This document shows positions 1 to 9,651 of a DNA stretch of 55,733 nt, one piece after another. The stretch covers positions 1-55,733 of the forward strand of contig NZ_WKJG01000025.1 of the NCBI RefSeq assembly GCF_027853235.1, in the 5' to 3' direction. Made by a program: the position numbers and the translations under genes. Every line of letters begins with the position of its first letter. Within the stretch, counting starts at the first letter, position 1. The notes under the pieces were generated by a model. The model did not search any database and was not told where the DNA came from. It saw only the letters and a list, made by a program, of their open reading frames with translations. This DNA is from Aliibacillus thermotolerans (GTDB lineage Bacteria > Bacillota > Bacilli > Bacillales > Marinococcaceae).

Positions 1-122
1 GAGATTTCCCATCTGACATCTTGTCAGAGTAAGACCCCTTGAAGATGACGAGGTAGATAGGTCTGAGGTGGAAGCGTGGTGACACGTGAAGCTGACAGAT
101 ACTAATCGGTCGAGGACTTATC
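1..122 (+). rRNA. 23S ribosomal RNA, 3' end (partial)
   Basis: The left edge of the window falls inside a 23S rRNA gene. The stretch ends with the highly conserved 3'-terminal sequence that includes ACTAATCGGTCGAGGACTTA, as in Bacillus 23S rRNA. The exact mature end (about 120-123) is estimated. A short spacer to the 5S gene contains a small TCCA/TGGA hairpin. Confidence 0.95.
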
Positions 123-209
123 CAAACAAAGATGAACGTCTCGCACTCGTAGTAGCGATTATCCAGTTTTGAAGGATTTCCACGCCAAGTGGAAGCGACA
201 AATTCATAC

Positions 210-331
<122 letters not shown>

Positions 332-340
332 TGAGAAAAA

Positions 341-371
341 CCGTCAGAATCAACACTCTGACGGTTTTTTT
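341..371 (+). terminator. Intrinsic terminator of the rRNA operon
   Basis: CCGTCAGA (341-348) pairs with TCTGACGG (357-364) around an 8-nt loop and is followed at once by seven T residues. It sits 10 nt after 5S rRNA. Confidence 0.93.
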
Positions 372-496
372 GTATATTTCTTCACACGAGAGTTATACTT
401 GTCTTTGTAGTATCATAGCGCGTGTTTATTAACATATATTATAAGGAACGTTAATTTTTGAAAATCAGAAAATTTTTAGGAGGGTTTGTCCACCTA

Positions 497-558
497 ATGG
501 ATAAGCGTTTATATCATATTTACCTTTTCAAGGAGGAATGGTTGTGATGGCGCAGTAA
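497..558 (+). other. Two overlapping micro-ORFs upstream of the mgtC-type gene (possible leader peptides)
   Basis: The 210-nt gap between the rrn terminator and the MgtC gene holds a 16-codon ORF (497-547, MDKRLYHIYLFKEEWL). An AGGAGGG lies 12 nt before its ATG. Its TGA overlaps the ATG of a three-codon ORF (547-558, MAQ), which has its own AGGAGG at 531-536. Paired Shine-Dalgarno sites and coupled stops could form a leader, but coding is unproven and no promoter was firmly identified in this gap. Confidence 0.3.
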
Positions 559-582
559 ATAAAAAATGAAAGGAGAGCATGT

Positions 583-1293
583 ATGGATTTTTTTCAACTG
601 AATGATGAAACCATTGTCATTATTACTCGAATATTAATTGCTGCTTCTTTAGCAGGACTTATAGGGATTGAGAGAGAATATAAACGTCATCCGGCAGGAT
701 TTCGAACACACTTACTAGTAGGAACCGCTTCATGTTTACTTATGTTACTTGCTTTATTTGGTTTTCAATCGTATTTAGCGGAAAACCAAGAAGTTGTTCG
801 CTATGACCCTTCGCGACTTGCTTCTTACGTAGTAAGCGGCGTCGGTTTTTTAGGAGCTGGGACAATTATTGTTCAAGGTGTATCTGTGAAAGGCTTAACT
901 ACTGCTGCTTCGATTTGGGTGGTGGCAGCGATTGGTTTAGCAACCGGGGCGGGGATGTATTTTCCGGCGATTTTTACGACGATCATTGTATTGTTGAGCT
1001 TGTTCTTTTTAAATAATGTCGATCATTTTATTAAAAAGTCAATACAAAAAAACAAATTAGAAATTTATGTAAAAGCTGACACCTCTTCTTTAGCGAATAT
1101 TATTGCAGTACTGGAAGAGCATCACATTAAAGTAAAGAGAATAAAAGGAATGCTGATGGAAGAAAAAGACAAAGAACAATATGCTTACATTATCCATATG
1201 AAACCTGGGAATTTGGACGCTTCCGCTCGGGTGAAGTTACAAGAAGAAATATTATCTTGTGAAGGAGTTATTTCTTTAGAAATGGAGTCATAA
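583..1293 (+). CDS. MgtC/SapB family inner-membrane protein
   Basis: This 236-aa integral membrane protein has about five hydrophobic segments in residues 10-150. It carries the family signatures LAGLIGIEREYKRHPAGFRTH near residue 25 and GVGFLGAGTII and GLTTAASIWVVAAIGLATG near residues 85-125. A soluble ACT-like C-terminal domain spans about 155-236. Family members are linked to magnesium-limited growth, acid tolerance or modulation of F-ATPase; which role applies here is unknown. An AAGGAGAG site lies 5 nt before the ATG. It sits alone between an rRNA operon and the ctsR operon, with its own terminator. This position is not occupied by such a gene in B. subtilis. Confidence 0.85.
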   Translation: MDFFQLNDETIVIITRILIAASLAGLIGIEREYKRHPAGFRTHLLVGTASCLLMLLALFGFQSYLAENQEVVRYDPSRLASYVVSGVGFLGAGTIIVQGVSVKGLTTAASIWVVAAIGLATGAGMYFPAIFTTIIVLLSLFFLNNVDHFIKKSIQKNKLEIYVKADTSSLANIIAVLEEHHIKVKRIKGMLMEEKDKEQYAYIIHMKPGNLDASARVKLQEEILSCEGVISLEMES

Positions 1294-1310
1294 TGACTTG
1301 TCTCTCTTCC

Positions 1311-1337
1311 TTTCCATGATTCGTTCATGGAAATTTT
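1311..1337 (+). terminator. Intrinsic terminator after the MgtC-type gene
   Basis: TTTCCATG (1311-1318) pairs with CATGGAAA (1326-1333), followed by TTTT. It separates this gene from the ctsR promoter. Confidence 0.8.
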
Positions 1338-1364
1338 GGCTACACTAACAGTAGTATCGTTTTC

Positions 1365-1393
1365 TTGATAAATCGGGTCCATTATATTATATT
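1365..1393 (+). promoter_or_regulatory. SigA promoter of the ctsR-clpC operon
   Basis: TTGATA (1365-1370) and TATATT (1388-1393) are separated by 17 nt. The CtsR operator begins four bases downstream, where a repressor would block the start site. Confidence 0.8.
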
Positions 1394-1396
1394 TAT

Positions 1397-1419
1397 AGTC
1401 AAAGATAGTCAAGGTCAAA
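1397..1419 (+). promoter_or_regulatory. CtsR operator (direct heptad repeats)
   Basis: Two direct heptads AGTCAAA (1397-1403) and AGTCAAG (1407-1413) are spaced by 3 nt, matching the known CtsR box of tandem RGTCAAA repeats. A third overlapping copy GGTCAAA (1413-1419) extends the array. The position covers the expected transcription start of the ctsR operon, so autorepression is inferred. Confidence 0.9.
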
Positions 1420-1461
1420 ATGATGACTGATACTATCACAAGGTGAAGGGAGGCACCTTGC

Positions 1462-1926
1462 ATGAGAAATATTTCGGATGTGATAGAAAAATATTTAAAA
1501 GAAATTTTAATGCAAAGTGACAAGAACTTAATTGAAATTAAACGTAGTGAACTAGCGAAGCGGTTTGAATGCGTGCCGTCCCAAATTAATTATGTGATCA
1601 GTACTCGTTTTACGGCGGAAAAAGGGTATGTGGTGGAGAGCAAACGGGGTGGGGGCGGGTATATTCGCATTTCGCGAGTGAAAGTCGAAGATCATGCGGA
1701 ATTAATTGATCAGCTGATGGACTTAATTAAAGAAGGAATTGACCAAGTAACAGCCGAAAGTATTATTATACGACTTTTTGAAGAAAAAGTGATTTCTAAA
1801 CGAGAAGCGAAGTTGATGCTTTCTGTTATTGATAAGAAGACATTATCCTTTCGTTATGCAGAAGATCGTGATATGATTCGCGCAAGGCTTCTCCGGGCAA
1901 TGCTTCAGAGTTTACGATACAAGTAA
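1462..1926 (+). CDS. ctsR: CtsR, heat-shock gene transcriptional repressor
   Basis: CtsR is the winged-helix dimeric repressor of class III heat-shock genes (clpC, clpP, clpE). This copy has 154 aa, the usual family length. The N-terminal DNA-binding domain contains RFECVPSQINYVISTRF, and the glycine-rich thermosensing wing RGGGG is at residues 62-66. The C-terminal dimer and McsB-interaction part follows. The start ATG is preceded by GAAGGGAGG. It is the first gene of ctsR-mcsA-mcsB-clpC, and a CtsR box lies in its own promoter, so it is autoregulated. McsB and ClpC, encoded downstream, inactivate or degrade it under stress. Confidence 0.97.
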   Translation: MRNISDVIEKYLKEILMQSDKNLIEIKRSELAKRFECVPSQINYVISTRFTAEKGYVVESKRGGGGYIRISRVKVEDHAELIDQLMDLIKEGIDQVTAESIIIRLFEEKVISKREAKLMLSVIDKKTLSFRYAEDRDMIRARLLRAMLQSLRYK

Positions 1927-1948
1927 GGCTTCGGAGGGAGGAGATGCA

Positions 1949-2494
1949 ATGATATGCGAAGAATGCCAAAAAAACGAAGCCACACTTCATTTTACAAAGA
2001 TTATTAACGGTCAAAAGAAAGAGATGCATTTATGCGATGAATGTGCGAGGGATAAAGGAGAGCATTTACCGGGTTCTACTGGGTATTCCATTCATGAATT
2101 GTTATCGGGTTTATTGCATGGGGATCATCCTTTTGATCAACAAAGCTCTCATCCATCCAGTAGTTCGCGACGAAAACCTCTTGTATGTCCGGAATGCGGT
2201 TTATCCTATCAGCAATTTATCGATAAAGGGCGCTTTGGCTGTGTCCATTGTTATGAAAGTTTTTCTTTAAAACTGGATCCGATTTTTAGAAGAGTGCATG
2301 GAGGAAACGTCCGTCACCATGGGAAAGTACCGAAAAGAACTGGTGGCAAAATGCAAATGAAAAGACAGATTCAACAACTTCGAAACCAAATGGAAATGCA
2401 CGTGGAAAAGGAAGAGTTTGAAGAAGCAGCAAAAATTCGTGATCAAATTCGCGAGCTTGAAATGAAAATGGAGAACAAGGAAGGAGGGGAGTAG
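1949..2494 (+). CDS. mcsA: McsA, zinc-binding activator of the McsB arginine kinase
   Basis: McsA activates the arginine kinase McsB and links it to ClpC. The 181-aa protein begins with CxxC metal-binding pairs (MICEEC, then LCDEC), has a second pair set in the middle (VCPEC, GCVHC), and ends with a UVR motif ([17 protein letters not shown]). This is the usual McsA domain order. GGAGGGAGGAG precedes the ATG. It is followed only 2 nt later by mcsB, so the two genes are translationally linked. The four cysteine pairs suggest a metal- or redox-sensitive protein, as known for the family. Confidence 0.95.
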   Translation: MICEECQKNEATLHFTKIINGQKKEMHLCDECARDKGEHLPGSTGYSIHELLSGLLHGDHPFDQQSSHPSSSSRRKPLVCPECGLSYQQFIDKGRFGCVHCYESFSLKLDPIFRRVHGGNVRHHGKVPKRTGGKMQMKRQIQQLRNQMEMHVEKEEFEEAAKIRDQIRELEMKMENKEGGE

Positions 2495-2496
2495 TC

Positions 2497-3573
2497 ATGT
2501 CGCTCGATCAATTTATTAATGAAGCGATCAGTCCATGGATGAAAAAAAACTGCAAGGAAGAGGACGACATCGTTTTAAGCACGCGGATTCGTCTAGCGCG
2601 AAACTTAGAAAACTTCCCTTTTCCGATAGCAGCTTCTGACCACTCTGCTTCCACACTTTTGCATTACGTTTCCAAAGTGTTGTCGGAACCGTATGATGAA
2701 TCCATTGGAAAACTAGAGTTAATACAAATGAATGATTTGTCACCGAATGAAAAGCGAGTCTTAGTAGAAAAACATTTAATTAGTCCTCATCTGGCAGAAG
2801 AATCGAATTACGGGGCTGTCATGCTTAGTCAAGATGAGTCCATTAGCATTATGATTAATGAAGAAGATCACATTCGTTTGCAATGTTTGTTTTGTGGGTT
2901 TCAATTAAACGAAGGATTTGTCTTATCGAACGGTCTCGACGATTGGATTGAAGGAAAAGTAACATATGCTTTTGATGAAAAAAGAGGATACTTAACGAGT
3001 TGCCCGACGAATGTTGGAACGGGTCTTAGAGCTTCGGTCATGATGCATTTGCCGGCTCTCGTATTAACGAAACAGTTAAATAGCATCATACCTGCGATTA
3101 ACCAAATAGGTTTAGTAGTTCGAGGCATTTACGGAGAAGGAAGCGAAGCATTAGGAAATATCTTTCAAATATCAAATCAAATGACGCTTGGTAAGTCAGA
3201 GCAAGACATCATTGAAGATTTACGGGGAGTCGTCATTCAGCTCATTCAACAAGAACGTTCTGCTCGTCAATCTCTTCTTTCGCATTCAAGAATTCAATTA
3301 GAAGATAAAATTTTCCGTTCGTACGGTTTATTGGCAAACAGCCGTATTATGGAATCAAAGGAAGCTGCCAATCGACTGTCCGATGTCAGACTAGGAATTG
3401 ATTTGGATTTAATTCATGGAATTTCGGGTAATATCTTAAATGAACTCATGATCTTAACACAACCAGGATTTCTGCAACAATATGCAAAGAAAGCATTAAC
3501 ACCTGCGGAAAGAGACATTGAAAGGGCAAAATTAATTCGTGATAGATTGCATTTAGAAAAAGAAAATAAATAG
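2497..3573 (+). CDS. mcsB: McsB, protein-arginine kinase
   Basis: McsB phosphorylates arginine residues and so marks proteins, including CtsR, for ClpCP. It is 358 aa, close to the B. subtilis protein, and has the phosphagen-kinase fold. Visible features are the phosphate-binding arginines in [10 protein letters not shown] near the N-terminus, [15 protein letters not shown] in the middle, [19 protein letters not shown], and a C-terminal RDIERA that matches the RDxxRA phospho-arginine allosteric motif. It starts 2 nt after mcsA stops and lies just before clpC, its degradation partner. Confidence 0.96.
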   Translation: MSLDQFINEAISPWMKKNCKEEDDIVLSTRIRLARNLENFPFPIAASDHSASTLLHYVSKVLSEPYDESIGKLELIQMNDLSPNEKRVLVEKHLISPHLAEESNYGAVMLSQDESISIMINEEDHIRLQCLFCGFQLNEGFVLSNGLDDWIEGKVTYAFDEKRGYLTSCPTNVGTGLRASVMMHLPALVLTKQLNSIIPAINQIGLVVRGIYGEGSEALGNIFQISNQMTLGKSEQDIIEDLRGVVIQLIQQERSARQSLLSHSRIQLEDKIFRSYGLLANSRIMESKEAANRLSDVRLGIDLDLIHGISGNILNELMILTQPGFLQQYAKKALTPAERDIERAKLIRDRLHLEKENK

Positions 3574-3601
3574 AGAGTTATTTATTCGGAGGTGGACGGA
3601 T

Positions 3602-6046
3602 ATGATGTTTGGAAGGTTTACAGAACGAGCGCAAAAAGTATTAGCGTTAGCACAAGAAGAAGCAATTCGCCTTGGACATAACAATATAGGAACAGAACAT
3701 ATATTACTCGGACTTATTCGAGAAGGAGAAGGTATTGCTGCCAAAGCGTTGCAAGTATTGAACTTAGAACCTGATCAAATTCAAAAAGAAGTGGAAGCGC
3801 TCATCGGGACAGGTCAAGTCGGTTCGAAGACGATTCATTACACGCCACGGGCGAAAAAAGTGATTGAGCTATCGATGGATGAGGCGAGAAAACTAGGTCA
3901 TTCCTACGTTGGAACAGAGCACATTTTGCTTGGACTGATTCGGGAAGGAGAGGGCGTTGCTGCGCGCGTCTTGAATAATTTAGGAGTGAGTTTGAACAAA
4001 GCCCGTCAACAAGTGTTACAGCTGCTTGGAAATCACGATTCTTCCGGCGCAAACAACCAACAAGCGGCAAGTTCTTCCAATGCCAGCACCCCTACGCTGG
4101 ATAGTTTAGCGCGAGATTTAACAGCGGTCGCAAAAGAAGGGGCACTGGATCCGGTGATTGGTCGGAGTAAAGAAATTGAACGCGTCATTCAAGTATTAAG
4201 TCGTCGTACAAAGAATAATCCGGTATTAATCGGAGAGCCGGGAGTTGGGAAAACAGCTGTAGCAGAAGGGCTAGCCCAAGCGATAATTTCCAATGAAGTT
4301 CCTGAAACCCTTCGCAATAAACGAGTAATGACTTTGGATATGGGAACGGTCGTTGCGGGCACGAAATATCGTGGAGAATTTGAAGATCGGTTGAAAAAAG
4401 TGATGGATGAAATTCGGCAAGCGGGCAATGTTATTTTGTTTATTGATGAGTTGCACACATTGATTGGAGCCGGGGGAGCAGAAGGCGCCATTGACGCATC
4501 CAATATTTTAAAACCTTCCCTTGCTAGAGGAGAATTACAATGTATCGGTGCAACAACGCTCGATGAGTATCGTAAATATATTGAAAAAGATGCAGCGCTT
4601 GAACGTCGTTTTCAACCAATAAAAGTAGACGAACCAACGATTGAAGAATCCATTCAAATTCTTGAAGGATTACGCGATCGGTATGAAGCACATCATCGCG
4701 TGAAGATTACGGATGAAGCGATTGAAGACGCGGTTAAATTGTCTGATCGCTATATTTCAGACCGCTTCTTACCGGATAAAGCGATTGATTTAATTGATGA
4801 AGCCGGTTCAAAAGTACGTTTGCGTTCATACACCGCCCCGCCTAATTTAAAAGAATTAGAGCAGAAACTAGAAGAAACACGGAAGGAAAAAGATGCGGCA
4901 GTACAAAGCCAAGAATTTGAAAAGGCAGCGTCCTTGCGCGATACAGAGCAACATCTACGGGAAGAGTTAGAAAAGATGAAAAATGAATGGAAAGAAAAGC
5001 AAGGAACAGAGAATACGGAAGTGACTTCAGAAGATATTGCACAGGTGGTGGCAAGCTGGACAGGAATTCCGGTATCGAAACTTGCTGAAGAAGAAACAGA
5101 TCGATTACTCAAGATGGAAGAAATATTACACAGTCGCGTAGTAGGACAGGAAGAAGCGGTAAAAGCAATCTCAAAAGCGGTTCGCCGGGCGCGAGCAGGG
5201 CTGAAAGATCCGAAACGTCCAATCGGCTCCTTCATCTTTTTAGGACCGACCGGGGTTGGAAAAACTGAATTAGCACGAGCGGTTTCCGAAACGTTGTTTG
5301 GAGATGAAGATTCCGTCATTCGGATTGATATGTCAGAGTATATGGAAAAGCATGCAACAAGTCGTTTGGTTGGTTCCCCTCCTGGGTACGTTGGATATGA
5401 AGAGGGCGGACAGTTAACGGAAAAAGTACGTCAAAAACCGTATTCAGTTATTCTCTTGGATGAAATTGAAAAAGCACATCCAGAAGTGTTTAATATTTTG
5501 CTTCAAGTGCTAGAAGATGGGTTTTTAACAGACTCAAAAGGACGTCGTGTTGACTTCCGTAATACAGCCATTATTATGACTTCCAACGTCGGTGCGAACC
5601 TGTTAAATCGTAGCAGATATGTCGGTTTTACCACTCAAGACGAAGAGGAAAAATTTGAAGATATGCGAGATAAAGTGATGGGAGAGTTGAAAAATACTTT
5701 CCGCCCGGAATTTTTAAACCGAGTGGATGAAATTATTGTCTTCCATAGTCTTGAGAAGAAGCATATTAAAGAAATCGTTCTCTTAATGATTAAAGAGTTG
5801 CAAAAACGTCTGGAAGAACAAGGAGTAAAGGTAGAATTGACAGAAGCTGCTATTGATAAAATTGCGGAGGAAGGATATGACCCAGAGTACGGTGCCCGCC
5901 CGTTACGCCGCGCGCTCCAGAAACAAGTGGAAGACCGACTGTCTGAAGAACTATTGCGTGGTACGCTCCAAAAAGGAGATACAGCTGTCATTGATGTGAA
6001 AAATGATGAGTATACTGTACAAACAAAATCCGGAGCGACAACGTAA
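3602..6046 (+). CDS. clpC: ClpC, AAA+ unfoldase of the ClpCP protease
   Basis: ClpC unfolds substrates for ClpP and needs adaptors such as MecA or McsB. The 814-aa product has two N-terminal Clp-N repeats (residues about 1-145), AAA1 with Walker A GEPGVGKT at 211-218, a middle domain with a UVR-like coiled segment (about 420-460), and AAA2 with Walker A GPTGVGKT at 548-555. It ends in the C-terminal D2-small domain. The start [11 protein letters not shown] is the standard ClpC N-terminus, with CGGAGGTGG upstream. It is the last gene of the CtsR operon before a strong terminator. Confidence 0.98.
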   Translation: MMFGRFTERAQKVLALAQEEAIRLGHNNIGTEHILLGLIREGEGIAAKALQVLNLEPDQIQKEVEALIGTGQVGSKTIHYTPRAKKVIELSMDEARKLGHSYVGTEHILLGLIREGEGVAARVLNNLGVSLNKARQQVLQLLGNHDSSGANNQQAASSSNASTPTLDSLARDLTAVAKEGALDPVIGRSKEIERVIQVLSRRTKNNPVLIGEPGVGKTAVAEGLAQAIISNEVPETLRNKRVMTLDMGTVVAGTKYRGEFEDRLKKVMDEIRQAGNVILFIDELHTLIGAGGAEGAIDASNILKPSLARGELQCIGATTLDEYRKYIEKDAALERRFQPIKVDEPTIEESIQILEGLRDRYEAHHRVKITDEAIEDAVKLSDRYISDRFLPDKAIDLIDEAGSKVRLRSYTAPPNLKELEQKLEETRKEKDAAVQSQEFEKAASLRDTEQHLREELEKMKNEWKEKQGTENTEVTSEDIAQVVASWTGIPVSKLAEEETDRLLKMEEILHSRVVGQEEAVKAISKAVRRARAGLKDPKRPIGSFIFLGPTGVGKTELARAVSETLFGDEDSVIRIDMSEYMEKHATSRLVGSPPGYVGYEEGGQLTEKVRQKPYSVILLDEIEKAHPEVFNILLQVLEDGFLTDSKGRRVDFRNTAIIMTSNVGANLLNRSRYVGFTTQDEEEKFEDMRDKVMGELKNTFRPEFLNRVDEIIVFHSLEKKHIKEIVLLMIKELQKRLEEQGVKVELTEAAIDKIAEEGYDPEYGARPLRRALQKQVEDRLSEELLRGTLQKGDTAVIDVKNDEYTVQTKSGATT

Positions 6047-6071
6047 CGAATGTACGTAAAAAACGACTAAT

Positions 6072-6110
6072 GATCCGGGAGAAATAGTGACCATTTCCCC
6101 GGATCTTTTT
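6072..6110 (+). terminator. Intrinsic terminator between clpC and radA
   Basis: GATCCGGG (6072-6079) and GAAAT pair with ATTTC and CCCGGATC (ending 6105) to give a 13-bp stem with one bulged A, followed by TTTTT. It should end most ctsR-operon transcripts before radA. Confidence 0.88.
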
Positions 6111-6143
6111 ACAGTTATTTTTTATAGGGAAGGAGGAGAAAGG

Positions 6144-7544
6144 GTGGCAAAACAGAAAACAAAGTTTGTTTGTCAAGAATGCGGGTACGAGTCTCATAAG
6201 TGGATGGGTCGTTGTCCAGGTTGTCAAGAATGGAATACATTAGTGGAAGAGTTTGAAGCCCCTTCACCTAAAAAAGGAACGCGGAATCATACTTGGTCAG
6301 GGACGACCACGGTTTCCTTTCCTGAACCGATCACATCAGTAACGAGCACAAAAGAAGAACGAATAGATACAACGTTGCCCGAGTTCAATCGCGTCCTCGG
6401 TGGTGGGATTGTGCCCGGCTCCCTCGTTTTGGTCGGAGGAGACCCGGGAATTGGAAAATCCACCTTATTGCTTCAAATATCATCGCTACTTGCCAACCAA
6501 GGAAATAAAGTGTTGTATATTTCCGGGGAAGAATCGGTAAAACAAACGAAATTGCGCGCAGATCGACTCGGGGTATCGGCGGAGAAACTATATGTCTTTG
6601 CTGAGACGAACATGGAGCTGATTGAAAAAGCGATCGATCAAGTAGCCCCTACCTTAGTGATTATTGATTCCATTCAAACGGTTCATGATCCAAACATTAC
6701 ATCCGCACCAGGTAGTGTAGCTCAAGTGAGAGAATCAACTGCTTTACTGATGAAGTATGCCAAAACGAGAAACATTGCTATTTTTGTCGTCGGTCATGTG
6801 ACGAAACAAGGTGCCATTGCGGGTCCAAAATTGTTAGAACATATGGTGGATTCGGTTCTTTATTTTGAAGGAGAAAGACATCATACTTACCGCATTTTGC
6901 GAGCAGTAAAAAATCGTTTTGGATCCACAAATGAAATTGGTATATTTGAAATGAGAGAAAAAGGTCTTGCAGAAGTAAAAAATCCATCAGAAATTTTTTT
7001 AGAAGATCGTACGGAAGGAAGCTCCGGATCCATTGTGGTTGCTTCGTTGGAAGGAACCCGGCCCGTATTAGTTGAAGTGCAAGCGCTCATTGCTCCATCA
7101 AGTTATGCCAATCCCCGTCGTACTGCAACAGGAATAGACCACAATCGCATTGCTCTTTTAATGGCTGTATTAGAAAAACGAATAGGAATGCTTCTTCAAA
7201 ATCAAGACGCTTATTTAAATGTAGCAGGAGGCGTCAAACTAGATGAGCCTGCCATTGATTTAGGATTAGCCATTTGTATTGCCTCCAGTTATCGTAATCA
7301 TACGACTTATCCGGGCGATGTCGTCATTGGAGAAGTTGGTTTAACGGGAGAAGTCCGTCGAGTCTCTCGCATTGAAGAACGAATTCAAGAAGCCGCAAAA
7401 TTAGGATTTAAACGCGCCATTGTTCCAGCGAAAAATGTGGAAGGTTGGAAACCCCCAGAAGAAATGGAAGTAATTGGGGTATCTACATTAGAAGAAGCAT
7501 TAGATTATGCACTCATTGATAGCTCTTCTGCCTGGTATCGTTAA
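6144..7544 (+). CDS. radA: RadA (Sms), DNA repair ATPase
   Basis: RadA processes recombination intermediates as a hexameric helicase. The 466-aa protein has an N-terminal zinc finger (CQECGYES...CPGC), a RecA-like core with Walker [11 protein letters not shown], the RadA-specific KNRFG motif ([12 protein letters not shown]) and a C-terminal Lon-protease-like domain. The GTG at 6144 was chosen because AGGAGG ends 8 nt upstream and the N-terminus then reads [14 protein letters not shown], as in known RadA. A longer in-frame ATG at 6087 lies inside the terminator hairpin. In B. subtilis radA is followed by disA; here it is not. Confidence 0.96.
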   Translation: MAKQKTKFVCQECGYESHKWMGRCPGCQEWNTLVEEFEAPSPKKGTRNHTWSGTTTVSFPEPITSVTSTKEERIDTTLPEFNRVLGGGIVPGSLVLVGGDPGIGKSTLLLQISSLLANQGNKVLYISGEESVKQTKLRADRLGVSAEKLYVFAETNMELIEKAIDQVAPTLVIIDSIQTVHDPNITSAPGSVAQVRESTALLMKYAKTRNIAIFVVGHVTKQGAIAGPKLLEHMVDSVLYFEGERHHTYRILRAVKNRFGSTNEIGIFEMREKGLAEVKNPSEIFLEDRTEGSSGSIVVASLEGTRPVLVEVQALIAPSSYANPRRTATGIDHNRIALLMAVLEKRIGMLLQNQDAYLNVAGGVKLDEPAIDLGLAICIASSYRNHTTYPGDVVIGEVGLTGEVRRVSRIEERIQEAAKLGFKRAIVPAKNVEGWKPPEEMEVIGVSTLEEALDYALIDSSSAWYR

Positions 7545-7685
7545 TCTCATCTAGGTTACAATCTCCCTTCGATTCTGTAACATCCACCTTAAAAGAAAGA
7601 GATGATAGTATACTTTTCATTACATTTGGAAGAAGGTTTGAAAAAAATTTTATTGCCTATACTGGTGAAAGGAGGTGTTCGTATC

Positions 7686-8777
7686 GTGTTGAAATGGAGT
7701 ATGCAATTATTTTTTATTCTAGCCGGTGCAACGTTAGGGTTTATTTTCATACCAGAACTTATTTCATTATTAAATTATTCATCTGTTCCGCATTGGCTAG
7801 GCAATCCGTATGTTGGTGGCTTAATTGGTGCATTCATCTTGTTTTTAGCAACGTTTTGGCTCGTAGGCCATCTCGTTCGTGGAATGAGAATGCTAGAAGA
7901 AATTATTGTGAAAGCGCCAGTGACAGACGTTTTATTTGGCACCCTTGGACTCGTATTTGGACTCGTTGTTGCTTACTTAATCGGCATTCCTTTAAATACG
8001 GTTGATTTTCCGGTGATTAGTTCTGTTCTTCCTATTTTCATTACTTTCTTTTTAGGTTATTTTGGTTTTCAGATTGGTTTTAAAAAACGGGACGAATTAA
8101 TGAGTTTGTTACCTGCTAGCCGAGGCTCATTAAAGAAAAAAGAAGCAGAAGTCCCTTCTTCTCCGCAGCCGAAAATAAAAATATTAGATACAAGTGTTAT
8201 TATCGATGGGCGCATCGCTGATATTTGTCGTACCGGATTCATTGAAGGAACACTCGTTATACCGGGATTCGTGTTAGAAGAGTTACAGCATATTGCCGAT
8301 TCTTCAGACGTTTTGAAAAGAAATCGAGGGCGTCGGGGGTTAGATATTTTAAATCGAATTCAAAAAGAATTGCCCATTGCAGTGGAAATTTATGAAGGAG
8401 ACTTTGAAGAAATTCAAGAGGTAGATAGCAAGCTTGTCAAACTGGCAAAAGTGAAAAACGGAATCGTCGTTACGAACGATTTTAATTTAAATAAAGTATG
8501 TGATTTGCAAGGAGTGGAGGTTTTAAATATTAATGATCTTGCCAACGCGGTGAAACCGGTTGTTCTCCCTGGAGAAGAAATGGAAGTTCACGTCATTAAA
8601 GACGGAAAAGAACAAAACCAAGGAATTGCTTATTTAGATGATGGTACAATGATCGTCGTCGAAGGTGGCAGAGAGTATATCGGCAAAACAATCGGAGTAA
8701 TCGTGACAAGCGTGTTACAAACTAGTGCAGGTCGGATGATATTTGCAAAACCGAAAATGATGGAAAAAGCGCTATAA
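7686..8777 (+). CDS. yacL: YacL, membrane-anchored PIN/TRAM-domain protein
   Basis: This 363-aa protein has four N-terminal transmembrane helices (about residues 5-120), a PIN-type nuclease domain with acidic residues (KILDTSVIIDGRIADI, later VVTNDFNLNKV), and a C-terminal TRAM domain (QNQGIAYLDDGTMIVVEGGREYIGKTIGVIVTS). The biochemical role of YacL is not settled; ribonuclease activity is inferred from the fold. The GTG at 7686 is used because AAAGGAGG ends 10 nt upstream. The upstream in-frame ATG lacks a site. It directly follows radA, with the usual disA missing in between. Confidence 0.92.
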   Translation: MLKWSMQLFFILAGATLGFIFIPELISLLNYSSVPHWLGNPYVGGLIGAFILFLATFWLVGHLVRGMRMLEEIIVKAPVTDVLFGTLGLVFGLVVAYLIGIPLNTVDFPVISSVLPIFITFFLGYFGFQIGFKKRDELMSLLPASRGSLKKKEAEVPSSPQPKIKILDTSVIIDGRIADICRTGFIEGTLVIPGFVLEELQHIADSSDVLKRNRGRRGLDILNRIQKELPIAVEIYEGDFEEIQEVDSKLVKLAKVKNGIVVTNDFNLNKVCDLQGVEVLNINDLANAVKPVVLPGEEMEVHVIKDGKEQNQGIAYLDDGTMIVVEGGREYIGKTIGVIVTSVLQTSAGRMIFAKPKMMEKAL

Positions 8778-8790
8778 TTTATTCTTTTAT

Positions 8791-8830
8791 CCCCTAATTG
8801 AAGAGACCAACTCTTACAATTAGGGGTTTT
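8791..8830 (+). terminator. Intrinsic terminator after yacL
   Basis: CCCCTAATTG (8791-8800) pairs with CAATTAGGGG (8817-8826), followed by TTTT. Confidence 0.88.
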
Positions 8831-8886
8831 CTTCATAACAGTAGTCGACTCCAAAACGGTATCGTTCATGAAAATATGTTTGATTA

Positions 8887-8915
8887 TTGATGAAGAAAGC
8901 TTTCAAGTGTATGAT
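8887..8915 (+). promoter_or_regulatory. SigA-type promoter for ispD-ispF
   Basis: TTGATG (8887-8892), a 17-nt spacer and TATGAT (8910-8915) lie about 45 nt before the ispD start and just after the yacL terminator. Confidence 0.65.
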
Positions 8916-8958
8916 AAATAAGGATAATGGAAAGTTCGGGTAGAGACGGAGAGGTATT

Positions 8959-9651
8959 ATGAAATATGACGTCATTATTCCTGCTGCTGGACAAGGAAGT
9001 CGGATGAAAGCCGGCTACAACAAACAGTTTATTAAACTAGACGACCGTCCGCTGATCGTACACACTGTGGCGGTTTTTGAAGAAGATCCTTGGTGTGAAC
9101 GGGTCATCCTCGTTGCGAATGAAAAAGAGTGTGACGCGATGTCTGCTCTGATGAAAGAATGGCAAATGATGAAAGTGAGAGCGATCGTTCCTGGTGGAAA
9201 AGAGAGACAGGATAGCGTGTTGGAAGGATTAAAACGTGCCGAGGCAGCAATTGTTCTCATTCATGATGGAGCAAGACCCTTTGTTGCCAAGGAATCGATT
9301 CACGAGCTTGTTCGTACAGCAGCGGATAAAGGCAGCGCTGTGCTTGCTGTTCCGGTAAAAGATACGATTAAAGAAGTGAACAATGGTTTTATTACGAATA
9401 CTCCCGAGCGCACGGCATTGTGGGCAGCACAAACACCGCAAGCGTTCCAAAAAGATTTGATTGTAAAAGCGTATGAAAAAGCTACTAGTGAGCAGTTTAG
9501 AGGAACCGATGATGCCAGTCTTGTCGAAAAATGTGGAAAAAAAGTACATATTGTGGAAGGATCGGATGAAAATATAAAGTTAACGACCCCGCTAGACATT
9601 GATATTGCCCACATGATTCTCAAGAAACGAAAAAAAGGAGAAAAGTCATGA
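8959..9651 (+). CDS. ispD: IspD, 2-C-methyl-D-erythritol 4-phosphate cytidylyltransferase
   Basis: IspD joins CTP and 2-C-methyl-D-erythritol 4-phosphate in the MEP isoprenoid pathway. The 230-aa product shows the nucleotidyltransferase N-terminus [19 protein letters not shown], the family motif [17 protein letters not shown], and the CTP-site region TPQAF. Length matches the family. GGAGAGG lies before the ATG. The stop overlaps the ispF start by 4 nt (ATGA), so the two consecutive enzymes are translationally coupled. Confidence 0.97.
   Translation: MKYDVIIPAAGQGSRMKAGYNKQFIKLDDRPLIVHTVAVFEEDPWCERVILVANEKECDAMSALMKEWQMMKVRAIVPGGKERQDSVLEGLKRAEAAIVLIHDGARPFVAKESIHELVRTAADKGSAVLAVPVKDTIKEVNNGFITNTPERTALWAAQTPQAFQKDLIVKAYEKATSEQFRGTDDASLVEKCGKKVHIVEGSDENIKLTTPLDIDIAHMILKKRKKGEKS

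Noticed and set aside
4750-5319. Antisense reading frame within clpC (189 codons)
   Set aside because: Serine-rich shadow frame opposite a conserved AAA+ gene, with no ribosome site.
6087-6143. Longer N-terminus for RadA from ATG 6087
   Set aside because: It would be translated from inside the clpC terminator, has no ribosome site and lies outside RadA homology; the GTG at 6144 fits both.
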